64,000 nucleotides of DNA, from the NCBI RefSeq assembly GCF_000009985.1, contig NC_007626.1, positions 4,755,789 through 4,819,788 on the forward strand, given 5' to 3'. The position numbers and the translations under genes are program-made. Below the pieces are notes generated by a model, which saw only the letters and a list, made by a program, of their open reading frames with translations, did not search any database and was not told the origin of the DNA. This document shows, in pieces, positions 26,445-37,960 of this stretch. Positions within the stretch are counted from its first letter, which is position 1; each line of letters opens with the position of its first letter. Source of the stretch: Paramagnetospirillum magneticum AMB-1 (GTDB lineage: Bacteria > Pseudomonadota > Alphaproteobacteria > Rhodospirillales > Magnetospirillaceae).

Positions 26445-28841
26445 TCAGCCCCGAAGCTCGCCGCCGGTGGCCTTGGCCACCGCCGCGACGATCTTCGCCC
26501 CCACCGCCTCGATGTCCTCGTCGGTCAGGGTCTTGTCGGTGGGCTGCAGCGTCACGGTGATGGCCAGGGACTTCTTGCCCGCCGCCATCTTGTCGCCCTC
26601 GTAGAGGTCGAACACCGCCACGTCGCTGATCAGAACCTTGTCGGCATTGCGGGCGGCCCGCACCACCGCATCCGCCGCCACGCCCGTATCCAGGGTGAAG
26701 GCGAAGTCGCGGTCCAGGGGCTGCAAGGCCGAGGCCTTGAGCAGCGGCTTGGCCTTGGTGGCCTTGGCCTTCTGCGCCGGCAGGGCCTCCAGGAACAGCT
26801 CGAAGCCGGCCACCGGACCCTTGACGTCCAGCTTGGCCAGAAGGCCGGGGTGGATCTCGCCGAAGAAGCCCACCGGCTTGTTGCCCAGCTTGAGCGTGCC
26901 CGAGCGGCCGGGGTGGTACCAGACGGGCGCCTCGGCAACCACCTGCAGCGAGTCGGGATTGGCCCCGGCGGCCGCCACGGCGGACAGGATGTCGGCCTTG
27001 GCGTCGAAAGCATCCACGGCGCGGGCCGGATCGGCCCAGTGACGGCCGCGCGCCCTGCCGGCTCGAATGCCGGCCGCCACCAGACGCTGCTGCCCCGGCT
27101 CGGGTCCGTCGAATTGCGGCCCCAGTTCGAACAGGCCCAGGTCCTTCATGCCGCGATCGGCATTGCGCCCGGCCGCCGTCACCAGATTGGGCAGCACCGA
27201 GGGACGCATCACGTCGAGATCGGACGAGATGGGATTGGCCAAGTGCATTTCCGGGGCGCCGCCGCCGAACATCACGGCCTGGGCCTCGGGCAGGAACGAC
27301 CAGGTGACCGTTTCCACCAGCCCACGGGTGGCCAACTGGCGGCGCACCCAGCCGGAACGGCGCTGGCCGGGGGTCAGCACCGGCTTGGGCATGGCCGGAC
27401 GCGGCATGGGAGTGGCGGGGATGTTGTCATAGCCGTTGATGCGGATGACCTCTTCCACCAGATCGTGCTCGGCGGTGATGTCGCCGCGCCATGACGGCGG
27501 ATTGACCAGCAGGCCGTCCGCATGCTCGGCCACGGCGCAGCCCAGGTCGTTGAGGATGGTCTCCATGCGCTGGGTCGACACCTCGACGCCGCCCAGTTCG
27601 GCGACGCGATTGGGGCGCAGCACGATGGATTTCTGCCAATCGGGCTCGGTGCCGGCGATCACCGCCTCCGAGGCCTCGCCGCCGCACAGATCGAGGATCA
27701 TGCGGGTGGCCAGCTCCATGGACGGCACCACGAAGGCCGGATCGACGCCGCGCTCGAAGCGGAAGCGGGCGTCCGACAGGATATCCAGCTTGCGCCCGGT
27801 GGCGGCGGTACGGATGGGGTCGAAATAGGCGGCTTCCAGGAACACCTCGGTGGTGGCCTCGGTGCAGCCGGAATGCTCGCCGCCCAGGATGCCGGCCAGG
27901 GCCTCGGGTCCGTTCTCGTCAGCGATGACCGTCATGCCGGACTCCAGCGTGTAGGTCTTGCCGTTGAGACCGGCCAGGGTCTCGCCGTCACGGGCCAGAC
28001 GGGCGCGGATGTCGCCCTTGACCTTGGCGGCGTCGAAGACGTGCAGCGGGCGGCACAGGTCGTAGGCGAAGAAATTGGTGATGTCCACCAGGGCCGAGAT
28101 GGGGCGAAGCCCGATGGCGGTCAGGCGGTCCTTCAGCCATTGCGGGCTGTCGCCGTTCTTGACGCCCCGGATCAGGCGGCCGGCGAACAGCGGGCAAGCG
28201 TTGGAGTCCTCGGGCGCGAACTCCAGGCGCACGCCGATGGAGCTTTTGAAGGCGCCGGGCACCGGCTCGACCTTCAGGGGCTTGAGGTTGCCCAGACCGA
28301 AGGCCGCCAGATCGCGGGCGATGCCGCGCACGCCCAGGCAATCGACGCGGTTGGGAGTGACCGAGATCTCGATCATGGGATCGAAGCTCATGATGTCGAG
28401 CAGGCTGGCGCCCACCGCAAGGGTGACATCCAGCTCGGCGATGCCGTCGTGGTCCTCGCCCAGCTTGAGTTCGCGCCACGAGCACATCATGCCCTGGCTT
28501 TCCACGCCGCGGACCTTGCCCTTCTTCAGGACGTCGCCGGTGATGGGGATGTAGGTGCCCGGCTGGGCCAGGATGACTTTCAGCCCGGCGCGCGCATTGG
28601 GGGCGCCGCACACCACTTGAAGAATCCCTGCGCCGCTGTCCACCTTGCACAGCTTCAGCTTGTCGGCATCCGGATGCTTCTCGGCTTCCAGGATATGGCC
28701 GACCACGAAGCCGCCCAGATGCTTGGACGGGTCGTCGATGCCCTCGACCTCCAGGCCGATGGCGGTCAGACCCACCTCGATCTGTTCCAGGGTCGCGTCG
28801 GTGTCCAGATGGCTTTTCAGCCAATCAAGGGTGAACTTCAT
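26445..28841 (-). CDS. pheT: Phenylalanine-tRNA ligase beta subunit
   Basis: The 798-residue beta chain of the (alpha-beta)2 synthetase. The N-terminal EMAPII-like tRNA-binding domain (VVGHILEAEKHPDADKLKLCKVD) is followed by B3/B4 editing and B5 domains (LRPNRVAELGGVEV, DLVEEVIRINGYDNIP), and a C-terminal ferredoxin-fold anticodon domain ends the protein. Length is normal. It overlaps pheS by four bases (ATGA). Unlike pheS, the frame is intact. Confidence 0.98.
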   Translation of the reverse strand: MKFTLDWLKSHLDTDATLEQIEVGLTAIGLEVEGIDDPSKHLGGFVVGHILEAEKHPDADKLKLCKVDSGAGILQVVCGAPNARAGLKVILAQPGTYIPITGDVLKKGKVRGVESQGMMCSWRELKLGEDHDGIAELDVTLAVGASLLDIMSFDPMIEISVTPNRVDCLGVRGIARDLAAFGLGNLKPLKVEPVPGAFKSSIGVRLEFAPEDSNACPLFAGRLIRGVKNGDSPQWLKDRLTAIGLRPISALVDITNFFAYDLCRPLHVFDAAKVKGDIRARLARDGETLAGLNGKTYTLESGMTVIADENGPEALAGILGGEHSGCTEATTEVFLEAAYFDPIRTAATGRKLDILSDARFRFERGVDPAFVVPSMELATRMILDLCGGEASEAVIAGTEPDWQKSIVLRPNRVAELGGVEVSTQRMETILNDLGCAVAEHADGLLVNPPSWRGDITAEHDLVEEVIRINGYDNIPATPMPRPAMPKPVLTPGQRRSGWVRRQLATRGLVETVTWSFLPEAQAVMFGGGAPEMHLANPISSDLDVMRPSVLPNLVTAAGRNADRGMKDLGLFELGPQFDGPEPGQQRLVAAGIRAGRARGRHWADPARAVDAFDAKADILSAVAAAGANPDSLQVVAEAPVWYHPGRSGTLKLGNKPVGFFGEIHPGLLAKLDVKGPVAGFELFLEALPAQKAKATKAKPLLKASALQPLDRDFAFTLDTGVAADAVVRAARNADKVLISDVAVFDLYEGDKMAAGKKSLAITVTLQPTDKTLTDEDIEAVGAKIVAAVAKATGGELRG

Positions 28842-29913
28842 CGGGTCAGCCCTCCCGAAAGCGTGGGAACGTCCAGCGGCACAAAGCCGTAATGCTTCAG
28901 CCAGCGCAGATCGGAATCAAAGAAGGTGCGCAGGTCGGGAATGCCGTATTTCAGCATGGCCATGCGCTCGACGCCCATGCCGAAGGCGAAGCCCTGGTAG
29001 CGGTCGGGGTCGATGCCGCAGTTGCGCAGCACATTGGGATGGACCATGCCCGAGCCGCCGATTTCCAGCCAGCCGGCGCCGGGTCCGATCTTCAGTTCGC
29101 CGCCTTCGCGCGAACAGCCGATATCCACCTCGGCCGAGGGCTCGGTGAAGGGGAAGAAGCTGGGGCGGAAGCGCACCGGCACGTCGTCCACCTCAAAGAA
29201 GGCGCGGACGAATTCCAGCAGGCAGCCCTTGAGATGGCCCATATGGGTGATCTCGTCGATGACCAGGCCCTCGATCTGATGGAACATGGGCGTGTGGGTC
29301 ATATCCGAATCGCAGCGATAGGTACGGCCCGGGGCGATGATGCGGATCGGCGGCTTGTTGGCCAGCATGGTGCGGATCTGCACCGGGCTGGTATGGGTGC
29401 GCAGCAGATGGCGCCCCCCGTCGGGCTTCTCGCCGAAATAGAAGGTGTCGTGCATCTGCCGCGCCGGATGCTCGGGCGGAATGTTCAGCGCGTTGAAATT
29501 GTGGAAATCGTCCTCGATGTCCGGGCCTTCCGCCACATCGAAGCCCATCTGGGCGAAGATGGCGCTCATCTCGTCCATGACCTGGGAAATGGGGTGAATA
29601 CGCCCCAGGGATTCGGGCCGCGACGGCAGGGTGACGTCGATGCGTTCACGGGCCAGACGCTCGTCCAGGCCTTGGCCTCCAGCGTCGCCTTGGCAGCGGC
29701 CAGTGCGCCCTCGACCTCGCCCCGCGCCGCGTTCAGCGCCGCACCAGCGGCCTTGCGCTCGTCGGGGCCCATGCCGCCCAGGCTCTTCATCAGGCCGGTA
29801 ATGGTGCCCTTCTTGCCCAGCGCGGCGACGCGGGCGGCTTCCAGCTGGTCCAGAGTCGTGGCGGCGGCCACGGCGGCCAAAGCTTCGGACTGGAGTTTAT
29901 CGAGGTCCTGCAT
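28838..29913 (-). CDS. pheS: Phenylalanine-tRNA ligase alpha subunit, interrupted by a one-base deletion
   Basis: The catalytic chain that makes Phe-AMP and charges tRNA-Phe. The N-terminal coiled domain reads MQDLDKLQSEALAAVAAATT to about LEAKA; the frame then shifts and the normal protein resumes with DERLARERIDVTLPSRPES, then HPISQVMDEMSAIFAQMGFD, and catalytic motifs including HPVR-type contacts and FAFGMGVERMAMLKYG. Restoring one G on the plus strand at about 29668-29669 gives an uninterrupted 358-residue PheS. As pheS is essential and the rest is perfectly conserved, a sequencing or assembly error is more likely than a true lesion. Confidence 0.93.
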
Positions 29914-29935
29914 CTCTCTCGTTCCCCAAGACGCG

Positions 29936-29965
29936 AAAAGGGGCCGCCCCATTCGGGTCGGCCCC
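29936..29965 (-). terminator. Hairpin with T-run between rplT and pheS
   Basis: On the minus strand GGGGCCGACCC and a partly matching GGGGCGGCCCC flank GAAT, followed by TTTT. It lies downstream of rplT and just before the pheS start. It may end the rpmI-rplT transcript or act as an attenuator of pheST; no phenylalanine-rich leader peptide is obvious. Confidence 0.6.
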
Positions 29966-29996
29966 TCTCCAACACAATGCTTCCCGACGGGAAGTC

Positions 29997-30353
29997 CTAC
30001 TGGAGGGCGGCCTGAGCCTTTTCCACCAGCGACTTAAACGCATCGGGCTCGCGGATGGCGATGTCGGACAGCACCTTGCGGTCGAGCGCGATGCCGGCCT
30101 TCTTCAAGCCGTCCATAAAACGCGAATACGGCAGGCCGTAGGCGCGCGAACCGGCGTTGATACGCTGGATCCACAGGGCGCGGAAGTTGCGCTTCTTGGC
30201 GCGACGGTCGCGATAGGCATAACGCAGAGCCTTTTCGACCTTCTGGATCGCAACCCGGAAGCAGGTGCTGGAACGGCCGCGATAGCCCTTGGCCAGCTTG
30301 AGAATCTTCTTATGACGGGCGTGCGTGGTGACGCCCCGCTTGACGCGAGCCAT
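29997..30353 (-). CDS. rplT: 50S ribosomal protein L20
   Basis: A 118-residue basic protein starting [20 protein letters not shown], the invariant L20 N-terminus, with [20 protein letters not shown] following. L20 is needed early in 50S assembly and in other bacteria represses its own operon. It lies three bases after rpmI. Confidence 0.98.
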
Positions 30354-30356
30354 TTA

Positions 30357-30560
30357 TCAGCCTCCGTTCGGCAGGAAGTACTTCTTGACGTTGTCGCTGT
30401 CCGTCTTGAACAGCATGAAGGTGCCGCGCGCCTGGCGCTTCATCTTCTGCGACTTCGCCGAGAGGCAGTGACGCTTGAACGCCACGTTGCCCTTCACCTT
30501 GCCGGTGCCGGTGAGCTTGAACCGCTTCTTGGCGGAGCTCTTGGTCTTCATCTTGGGCAT
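30357..30560 (-). CDS. rpmI: 50S ribosomal protein L35
   Basis: A 67-residue protein, MPKMKTKSSAKKRFKLTGTG, canonical L35. It starts the rpmI-rplT-pheST series. infC, often directly upstream in other bacteria, is absent from this window: the next gene upstream on this strand is the EamA transporter, with a palindromic repeat between. Confidence 0.98.
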   Translation of the reverse strand: MPKMKTKSSAKKRFKLTGTGKVKGNVAFKRHCLSAKSQKMKRQARGTFMLFKTDSDNVKKYFLPNGG

Positions 30561-30716
30561 TTGCGCTTATCCTTAGTCTGAGTGGTTCAGCGACGACGAA
30601 CGGCAAGGCAGCCCTAACAGCCTTGTCCGCTCAGGAAGGGGAAGCTTATAGCTTGGGCGATCCATGATTGCAAGGAGATGGAATCACTTCCGGACCGCGC
30701 CTGATCCAAATCATCA

Positions 30717-30799
30717 TGTCATCCCGAGTGAACGCGAGGGATCTCATCCTGGAACGGCCTTTCCGACCTGAAAGCGGCATTCCAAGCGACGATCCCTCC
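30717..30799. repeat. Palindromic repeat family 2, copy 2 (truncated)
   Basis: Left arm TGTCATCCCGAG and GAGGGATCTC are intact, but the right side stops at GATCCCTCC, directly against the stop codon of the EamA gene. The outer right arm (CGGGATGACA) is missing. It lies between rpmI and the EamA gene. Confidence 0.75.
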
Positions 30800-30800
30800 G

Positions 30801-31690
30801 TTACTTCCGGTTCACCAGCCAGATGCCGGCCGCCACCAGCGCCATGGCGCCGCCCAGACCCCAGGTGATGCGCTCACCCAGCAGCCATGCCCCGAACATC
30901 ATGCCGAACAGCGGCGTCAGGAATGAAAACGCCGACAGCCGGGTGGCGGGATAGCGGGAGATCAGCCAGAACCACGTCAGGTACGAGGCGAAGGCCACGA
31001 CGACGATCTGCCCAGCCAGCGAGACCCAGACCAGGGTGGAGGGCTGGCCGATAATCCCCGTCTCGCCCAGCAGCAGCGACGCCGGCGGCAAGACCAAGGC
31101 CGAGACGCCCAACTGGTAGAACAGGGTCTTGCTGGGGCGCACCGAGGACAGGCGCGAGGTGCGGATCAGCACGGTGGTGCCGCCCCACATCACCGCCGCC
31201 GCCAGCAGCATGGCGTCGCCGATCATCTGCCGGCCATCGGGCAGGGACAGATTGTCGCCGAAGGCCAGCAGGATGCCGCCGAAGGCCGCGATCAGCCCCA
31301 GGCTCTGCATCCGGTTCAAACGCTCGGCGGGGACCAGCCAATGCAGGCACAGCGCCACCACGAAGGGCGCGGTGTACAGAAACACCACGGCGCGCGAGGC
31401 GGGGGTGAATTCCAGCCCCCAATAGATCAGGGCGAATTCGGCGCTGAACATGGCGCCCGCCGCCAGCCCGGCGGCCAGGGAACCGTCGGCGTCAAACAGC
31501 CGCACGCCCCGGAAGCGGCACCAGACCAGCAGCAGCAGCACCGAGCCGGCCGAGCGCAAACCCGCCTGCAACACCGGCGAAATGCCGGCATTGGCCACCT
31601 TGGCCGCCACCTGATTGAGCCCCCACAGAGCGCACAGCCCCATCATCAGCGCCATGGCCAAGGCGTCCAGATGGGTGTGGCGTTGGGGGC

Positions 31691-31694
<4 letters not shown>
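30801..31694 (-). CDS. EamA/DMT family transporter
   Basis: A 297-residue protein with ten hydrophobic helices in two EamA repeats (ALWGLNQVAAKVANAGISPV in the first; LLAAAVMWGGTTVLIRTSRL in the second) and a basic end (LVNRK). Members export amino acids, nucleosides or other metabolites. Start GTG 31694 overlaps the yejF stop by four bases, so it belongs to the peptide-importer operon and could export something released from imported peptides; that link is inference. Confidence 0.88.
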
Positions 31695-33291
<1,597 letters not shown>

Positions 33292-33292
<1 letters not shown>

Positions 33293-34320
33293 CAGGACGT
33301 CTTTCTCGGATCAAAGGCATCACGCACCGCTTCGCCGACAAAGACCAGCAGCGACAGCAAGGTGGCGACCACCAGGAAGCCGGTGAGGCCCAGCCAGGGA
33401 GCCTGGAGGTTCTCCTTGCCCTGGCGCAGCAGGTCGCCCAGGGACGCCGAGCCCGGCGGCAGGCCCAGGCCCAGGAAGTCCAGCGCGGTCAGCGACACGA
33501 TGGAGGAATTGAGAATGAACGGCATGAAGGTCACCGTCGCCACCATGGCGTTGGGCAGCACGTGGCGGGCCATGATGCGAGCGTCGCTCATGCCCAGCGT
33601 GCGGGCGGCCCGGACGTAGTCGAAATTCCTGGCCCGCAGGAATTCGGCCCGCACCACGCCCACCAGATTGGTCCAGGAGAACAGCACGAGGACCAGCAGC
33701 AAGGTCCAGAAGCCCGGCTTGATGATCGACGCGATGATGATCAGGATCAGCAGTTCCGGCAGCCCGCCCCAGATTTCCAGGAAGCGCTGGAAGACCAGAT
33801 CCACCTTGCCGCCGAAATAGCCCTGCACCGCGCCCGCCGCCACGCCCACCACCGTGCTGACCAGGGTCAGCGCCAGCCCGAAGCAGATGGACAGCCGCAA
33901 CCCGTAGATCAGCCGCGCCAAGACGTCACGGCCCTGGTCGTCGGTGCCCAGCCAGTTGCTGCGCGACGGCGGCGACGGATGCTTCACCATCGGATCGTAA
34001 TTGATGGCGCGGTAGTCGAAGGGAATGGGCGGCCACAGCGCCCAGCCCTTCTCGGCGATCTTGGCCACCAGATAGGGATCGCGGTAATCGGCATAGGTCA
34101 GGAAGTCGCCGCCGAAGGTCACCTCGGGATAGTCCCTGGCCAGGGGGAAATAGGTGGCGCCGTCATAACGCACCAGGATCGGCCGGTCATTGGCCACCAG
34201 CTCGGCCCCCAGGGTGACCAGGAACAGGGCCAGGAAGATCCACAGGGACCAGAACCCCCGCCGGTTGCGGCAGAAGGCGTCGAGGCGGCGACGGTCCAGG
34301 GGCGTCAGGCGCAGGTTCAT
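33292..34320 (-). CDS. yejE: Peptide ABC transporter permease (YejE type)
   Basis: A 342-residue permease. A helix near residues 22-42 is followed by a large periplasmic loop with the YejE-type stretch ILVRYDGATYFPLARDYPE. The BPD_transp_1 domain includes LGTDDQGRDVLARLIYG and the EAA-like loop AARTLGMSDARIMARHVLPN. Start at 34320 (MNLRLTPLDRRRLDAFCRNR). It overlaps yejB by four bases. Confidence 0.94.
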
Positions 34321-35420
34321 CCGCCCCTCCCCTCGAAATCGATGCGGGGATCGACCCAATGATAGGTGAGGTCGCTGACCAGGTTGAGCACCAGTCCCAG
34401 CAGTGAAAACGCATAGAGTGTGCCGAACATCACCGGGTAATCCCGGTTGCTCACCGCTTCGAAGCCCAGCAGGCCGATGCCGTCCAGGGAGAAGATGATC
34501 TCGACCAGCACCGAGCCGGTGAACAGGATGCCCACCAGGGCGCGGGGAAAGCCGGCGACGATCAGCAGCATGGCGTTCCTGAAGATGTGGCCGTAGAGGA
34601 TGCGCCGCTCGGAGAGGCCCTTGGCCCGCGCCGTGACCACGTATTGCTTGTTGATCTCCTCCAGGAAGGAGTTCTTGGTCAGCATGGTCAGGCCGGCAAA
34701 GCCGCCAACCACCAATGCGGTTACGGGCAGGGCCAGATGCCAGAAGTAATCCAGGGCACGGGTGGCGAAGGACGCCCCCTCCATCCCCGGTGACGACAGG
34801 CCGCGCAGGGGAAACCATGCGAAGTACTGGCCGCCGGCGAACAGGACGATCAGCGCGATGGCGAACAGGAAGCCGGGCACGGCATAGCCGATGATCACCG
34901 CCCAGGACGACACCACGTCCAGGCGCGAACCGTCCCGGGTTGCCTTGGCGATGCCTAAGGGAATGGAAACCAGATAAATGATCAGCGTGCTCCACAGACC
35001 CAGGGAGATGGAGGTGGGCATCTTCTCGATCACCAGACCCACCACCGAGGTGTCGCGGTAGAAGCTTTTGCCGAAGTCGAAGCGGGCATACTGGACCATC
35101 ATCAGCCAGAAGCGCTCGTGCGCCGGGCGGTCGAAGCCGAATTGCCTCTCGATCTCCTTGATGAAATCGGGCGACAGCCCTTGCGCGCCGCGATAGGCCC
35201 CCTGGCCGCCCTGGCCCGGCGGCGGCTTGGCCTGGGTGGTTTCCCCCGAGGCCGAGCCCGAGACGCGGGCGGCGGCATCCACCGCATTGCCCTGTAGCTT
35301 GGTGATCATCAGTTCCACCGGCCCGCCGGGGGCGAACTGCACCACGGTGAAGTTGATCACCATGATGCCGAACAGGGTCAGCGGGATCAGCAGCAGACGC
35401 CGCAGGGTATAGGCGATCAT
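34317..35420 (-). CDS. yejB: Peptide ABC transporter permease (YejB type)
   Basis: A 367-residue permease beginning MIAYTLRRLLLIPLTLFGIM, typical of DppB/YejB. A glycine/glutamine-rich insertion (about residues 50-80) precedes LSPDFIKEIERQFGFDRPAHERF, and the EAA loop is VTARAKGLSERRILYGHIFRNA. It forms the channel with YejE. The start overlaps the yejA stop (ATGA). Confidence 0.94.
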   Translation of the reverse strand: MIAYTLRRLLLIPLTLFGIMVINFTVVQFAPGGPVELMITKLQGNAVDAAARVSGSASGETTQAKPPPGQGGQGAYRGAQGLSPDFIKEIERQFGFDRPAHERFWLMMVQYARFDFGKSFYRDTSVVGLVIEKMPTSISLGLWSTLIIYLVSIPLGIAKATRDGSRLDVVSSWAVIIGYAVPGFLFAIALIVLFAGGQYFAWFPLRGLSSPGMEGASFATRALDYFWHLALPVTALVVGGFAGLTMLTKNSFLEEINKQYVVTARAKGLSERRILYGHIFRNAMLLIVAGFPRALVGILFTGSVLVEIIFSLDGIGLLGFEAVSNRDYPVMFGTLYAFSLLGLVLNLVSDLTYHWVDPRIDFEGRGG

Positions 35421-37195
35421 TTCTTCACCCACCAGGTCATCACCTGCACCCCGCTGGCCGGGACGGTGTCGGGCATGCCGAACTTGTCCCACCACACCAG
35501 CCGGTCCAGGCCCAGATGCCATTGGGGAATGACGTAATGGTTCCACAGCAGGACCCGGTCCAGGGCGCGGGTGCGCGCCACCAGGGTCTCGCGGTCGGGA
35601 GCCGAAATCACCTGTTCGATCAGGGCGTCCACCGCCTTGTTCTTGATGCCGGCCACGTTCTGGCCGCCCGCCTCGTCGGCGGATTCGCTGCCCCAATAGC
35701 CCAGTTGCTCGTTGCCCGGCGACTGGGACTGGCCCCAGACATGGACCACCATGTCGAAATCGAAGTGGTCGATGCGGTTCTTGTACTGGGCGGGGTCCAC
35801 GGTGCGCACGCTGGCCTCGATGCCCAGGCGGGACAGATTGCGGACGAACGGCAGGGTGATGCGCTCCCAGGCCGGCTGGACCAGCAGAATCTCGAAGGCG
35901 AAGGGCCTGCCCGCCCCATCCACCAGCTTGCCGTCCACCACCCGCCATCCGGCCTCCTCCAGCAGCCGCATGGCGGCGCGCAGATTGGGGCGGATATTGC
36001 CGTCGCCCTCGGTGGCGGGCGGCTTGAACTCGGCGGTGAAGACCTCGGGCGGGATTTGCCCGCGCAGGGGCTCCAGCACCTTGAGCTCCAATGGTGACGG
36101 CAGCCCCAGGGAGGCCAGTTCGGAATTGGCGAAATACGAGGCGGTGCGCTTGTACTGGCTGTAGAATAGAGTCTTGTTGGTCCATTCGAAATCGAAGGCC
36201 AGCCCCAGGGCGCGGCGAACCCGGATATCGGCGAACAGGGCGCGGCGCAGGTTGAAGGCATAGCCCTGCATGCCGGCCGGACGCTGATTGGCGAAGGCGT
36301 TCTTCCTGCCGCGTCCGTCCTTCAGCCCCGTCCAATCCTCGTAGGCCGTCGCCCACTTCTTGGCCTCGTTCTCCGAGCGCCAGTCGTATTCGCCCGCCTT
36401 GAACGCCTCCAGCGCCACGGTGGTGTCGCGATAGCTGTCATAGCGGATGCGGTCGAAATTGTACTCGCCCTTGCGGACGGCCAAGTCGGCGCCCCAGTAA
36501 TCCTTGACCCGCTCATAGGTGATGGTGTGCTGGGTATCGAAGCCGGCCACCTTGTAGGGGCCGCTGCCCAGGGGCGGCTCCAGGGTGGTGACGGCGAAAT
36601 CGCGGCCCTGCCAGTAATGGCGGGGCAGAATGGGCAATTGCCCGACGATCAGCGGCAATTCGCGGTTGTCGCCCGGCTTGAAGGCAAAGCGCACCCGGCG
36701 CTCGGCCAGCTTTTCCACCTTGTCCACCGCGGCATAGTAGAAGCGGTAGCGGGGATGGCCCTTGGCCTTCAGAACCTCGAAGGAGAACACCACGTCGTCG
36801 GCGGTGATGGGCTTGCCGTCGTGCCAGCGGGCCTTGGGCCGCAGGTTGAAGATCACCCAGGAGCGGTCGGCGGGCACCTCGACGCTCTCGGCGATCAAGC
36901 CGTATTCCGAGAACGCCTCGTCGGCGGAATTGACCATCAGGGTCTCGAACGGCAGATCGGCCCCGGCCGGCGGGTCACCCTTGACGATAAAGGGATTGAG
37001 CGAATCCCAGCCGCCGATCTCGGCCAGCCGGATCTCGCCGCCCTTGGGCGCCTCCGGGTTGACGTAGTCGAAATGCTTGAAGCCCGGCCCATACTTGGGC
37101 GCCCCATGCATGGCCAGGCCATGGACGGGATGCACCGTCTCGGCGGCAACGGCGGGGGCAAGCAGCAGGCAAAGGGCGAGGATCAGGGCACGCAT
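35417..37195 (-). CDS. yejA: Extracellular peptide-binding protein (YejA type)
   Basis: A 592-residue SBP_bac_5 protein. The signal peptide MRALILALCLLLAPAVAAET ends at about residue 19; the mature part begins with HGLAMHGAPKYGPGFKHFDY and contains PKGGEIRLAEIGGWDSLNPF, the YejA hallmark. It captures oligopeptides in the periplasm for YejBEF. Start at 37195, since the reading upstream has no signal-like sequence. First gene of a five-gene overlapping operon ending with the EamA exporter. Confidence 0.94.
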   Translation of the reverse strand: MRALILALCLLLAPAVAAETVHPVHGLAMHGAPKYGPGFKHFDYVNPEAPKGGEIRLAEIGGWDSLNPFIVKGDPPAGADLPFETLMVNSADEAFSEYGLIAESVEVPADRSWVIFNLRPKARWHDGKPITADDVVFSFEVLKAKGHPRYRFYYAAVDKVEKLAERRVRFAFKPGDNRELPLIVGQLPILPRHYWQGRDFAVTTLEPPLGSGPYKVAGFDTQHTITYERVKDYWGADLAVRKGEYNFDRIRYDSYRDTTVALEAFKAGEYDWRSENEAKKWATAYEDWTGLKDGRGRKNAFANQRPAGMQGYAFNLRRALFADIRVRRALGLAFDFEWTNKTLFYSQYKRTASYFANSELASLGLPSPLELKVLEPLRGQIPPEVFTAEFKPPATEGDGNIRPNLRAAMRLLEEAGWRVVDGKLVDGAGRPFAFEILLVQPAWERITLPFVRNLSRLGIEASVRTVDPAQYKNRIDHFDFDMVVHVWGQSQSPGNEQLGYWGSESADEAGGQNVAGIKNKAVDALIEQVISAPDRETLVARTRALDRVLLWNHYVIPQWHLGLDRLVWWDKFGMPDTVPASGVQVMTWWVKK

Positions 37196-37239
37196 GGGGC
37201 CAGAGTTTGGGGCCAAGCGGGCTTGGGGGCAAGGGGGCA

Positions 37240-37887
37240 CTACTTGGCCACGAACGGCGGCACCCGGCCCAGCAGGGCTTCCAGCATCACCAGTTCCTCG
37301 TCGGCGTGGTTGGTCACCCTATAGGGCTCCATCACCGGCCGGCGGCCGGCGGGGAAGATCTGGCGCGGGGCGTCGTGGTGGCGGGTCGCCACCTCCTCGG
37401 CCCCGGCGGGATCGCCCGTGGGGATCATCACCGCGCGGCCGTAGCAGACGCAGACATTGGTCGATACGGAATGGCTTTCCAGGTACACGGCCGTGCCGCG
37501 GATACCCACATTGGCGTGGGGGGTCTTCAGGGTGATCTGCTTGGGGCCGAAAACCGACAGGACGCGGCCGCTTTCCAGACTGACCTCGCGTCCGGCCGGA
37601 CCGTCGGAAACGGTTACCGCGCCGTCCGAGCGCAGCAGGAAGGCGTCGTCGCCCAGGGTGAACACCGCCTGGGCCCCCGGCCCGGCGGCAACCGTGTCAC
37701 CGGCGGCGACGGCACTGCCCACCGGGGCGGGCCTGCCGTTGATCAGCACCTCGCCGTGTCCCTGCCGCAGGGTCCCGCTGCCCGATGGCATGGCAATGGC
37801 CGGGCGCAATCGCCCGAAGGCCGCCAGGGCGGCCATGCCGGTCAGCAGGCGGCGACGGTTGGGACCGGTCTTGCCACAGGTGCACAT
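37240..37887 (-). CDS. FecR-domain protein with twin-arginine signal
   Basis: A 215-residue exported protein. The N-terminus has an RR-containing signal (PNRRRLLTGMAALAAFGRL), followed by a FecR-like beta domain: GEVLINGRPAPVGSAVAAGDTVAAGPGAQAVF, EVSLESGRVLSVFGP and TPHANVGIRGTAVYLE. A CVCYG segment and a C-terminal hydrophobic stretch follow. No sigma factor or TonB receptor is adjacent, so it is an orphan and unlikely to be a classical anti-sigma factor. Function unknown. Confidence 0.82.
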   Translation of the reverse strand: MCTCGKTGPNRRRLLTGMAALAAFGRLRPAIAMPSGSGTLRQGHGEVLINGRPAPVGSAVAAGDTVAAGPGAQAVFTLGDDAFLLRSDGAVTVSDGPAGREVSLESGRVLSVFGPKQITLKTPHANVGIRGTAVYLESHSVSTNVCVCYGRAVMIPTGDPAGAEEVATRHHDAPRQIFPAGRRPVMEPYRVTNHADEELVMLEALLGRVPPFVAK

Positions 37888-37904
37888 GCTCGGTTCTCCC
37901 CAAG

Positions 37905-37937
37905 AAAAAGCCCCCTTCCGTCACCGGAAGGGGGCTT
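37905..37937 (-). terminator. Rho-independent terminator of ahcY
   Basis: On the minus strand AAGCCCCCTTCCG, a GTGA loop and CGGAAGGGGGCTT are followed by TTT. The 13-bp stem lies 24 bases after the ahcY stop and just upstream of the FecR-like gene, separating the two transcripts. Confidence 0.88.
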
Positions 37938-37960
37938 CGTCGGTCTAACGTATTCGCAGT

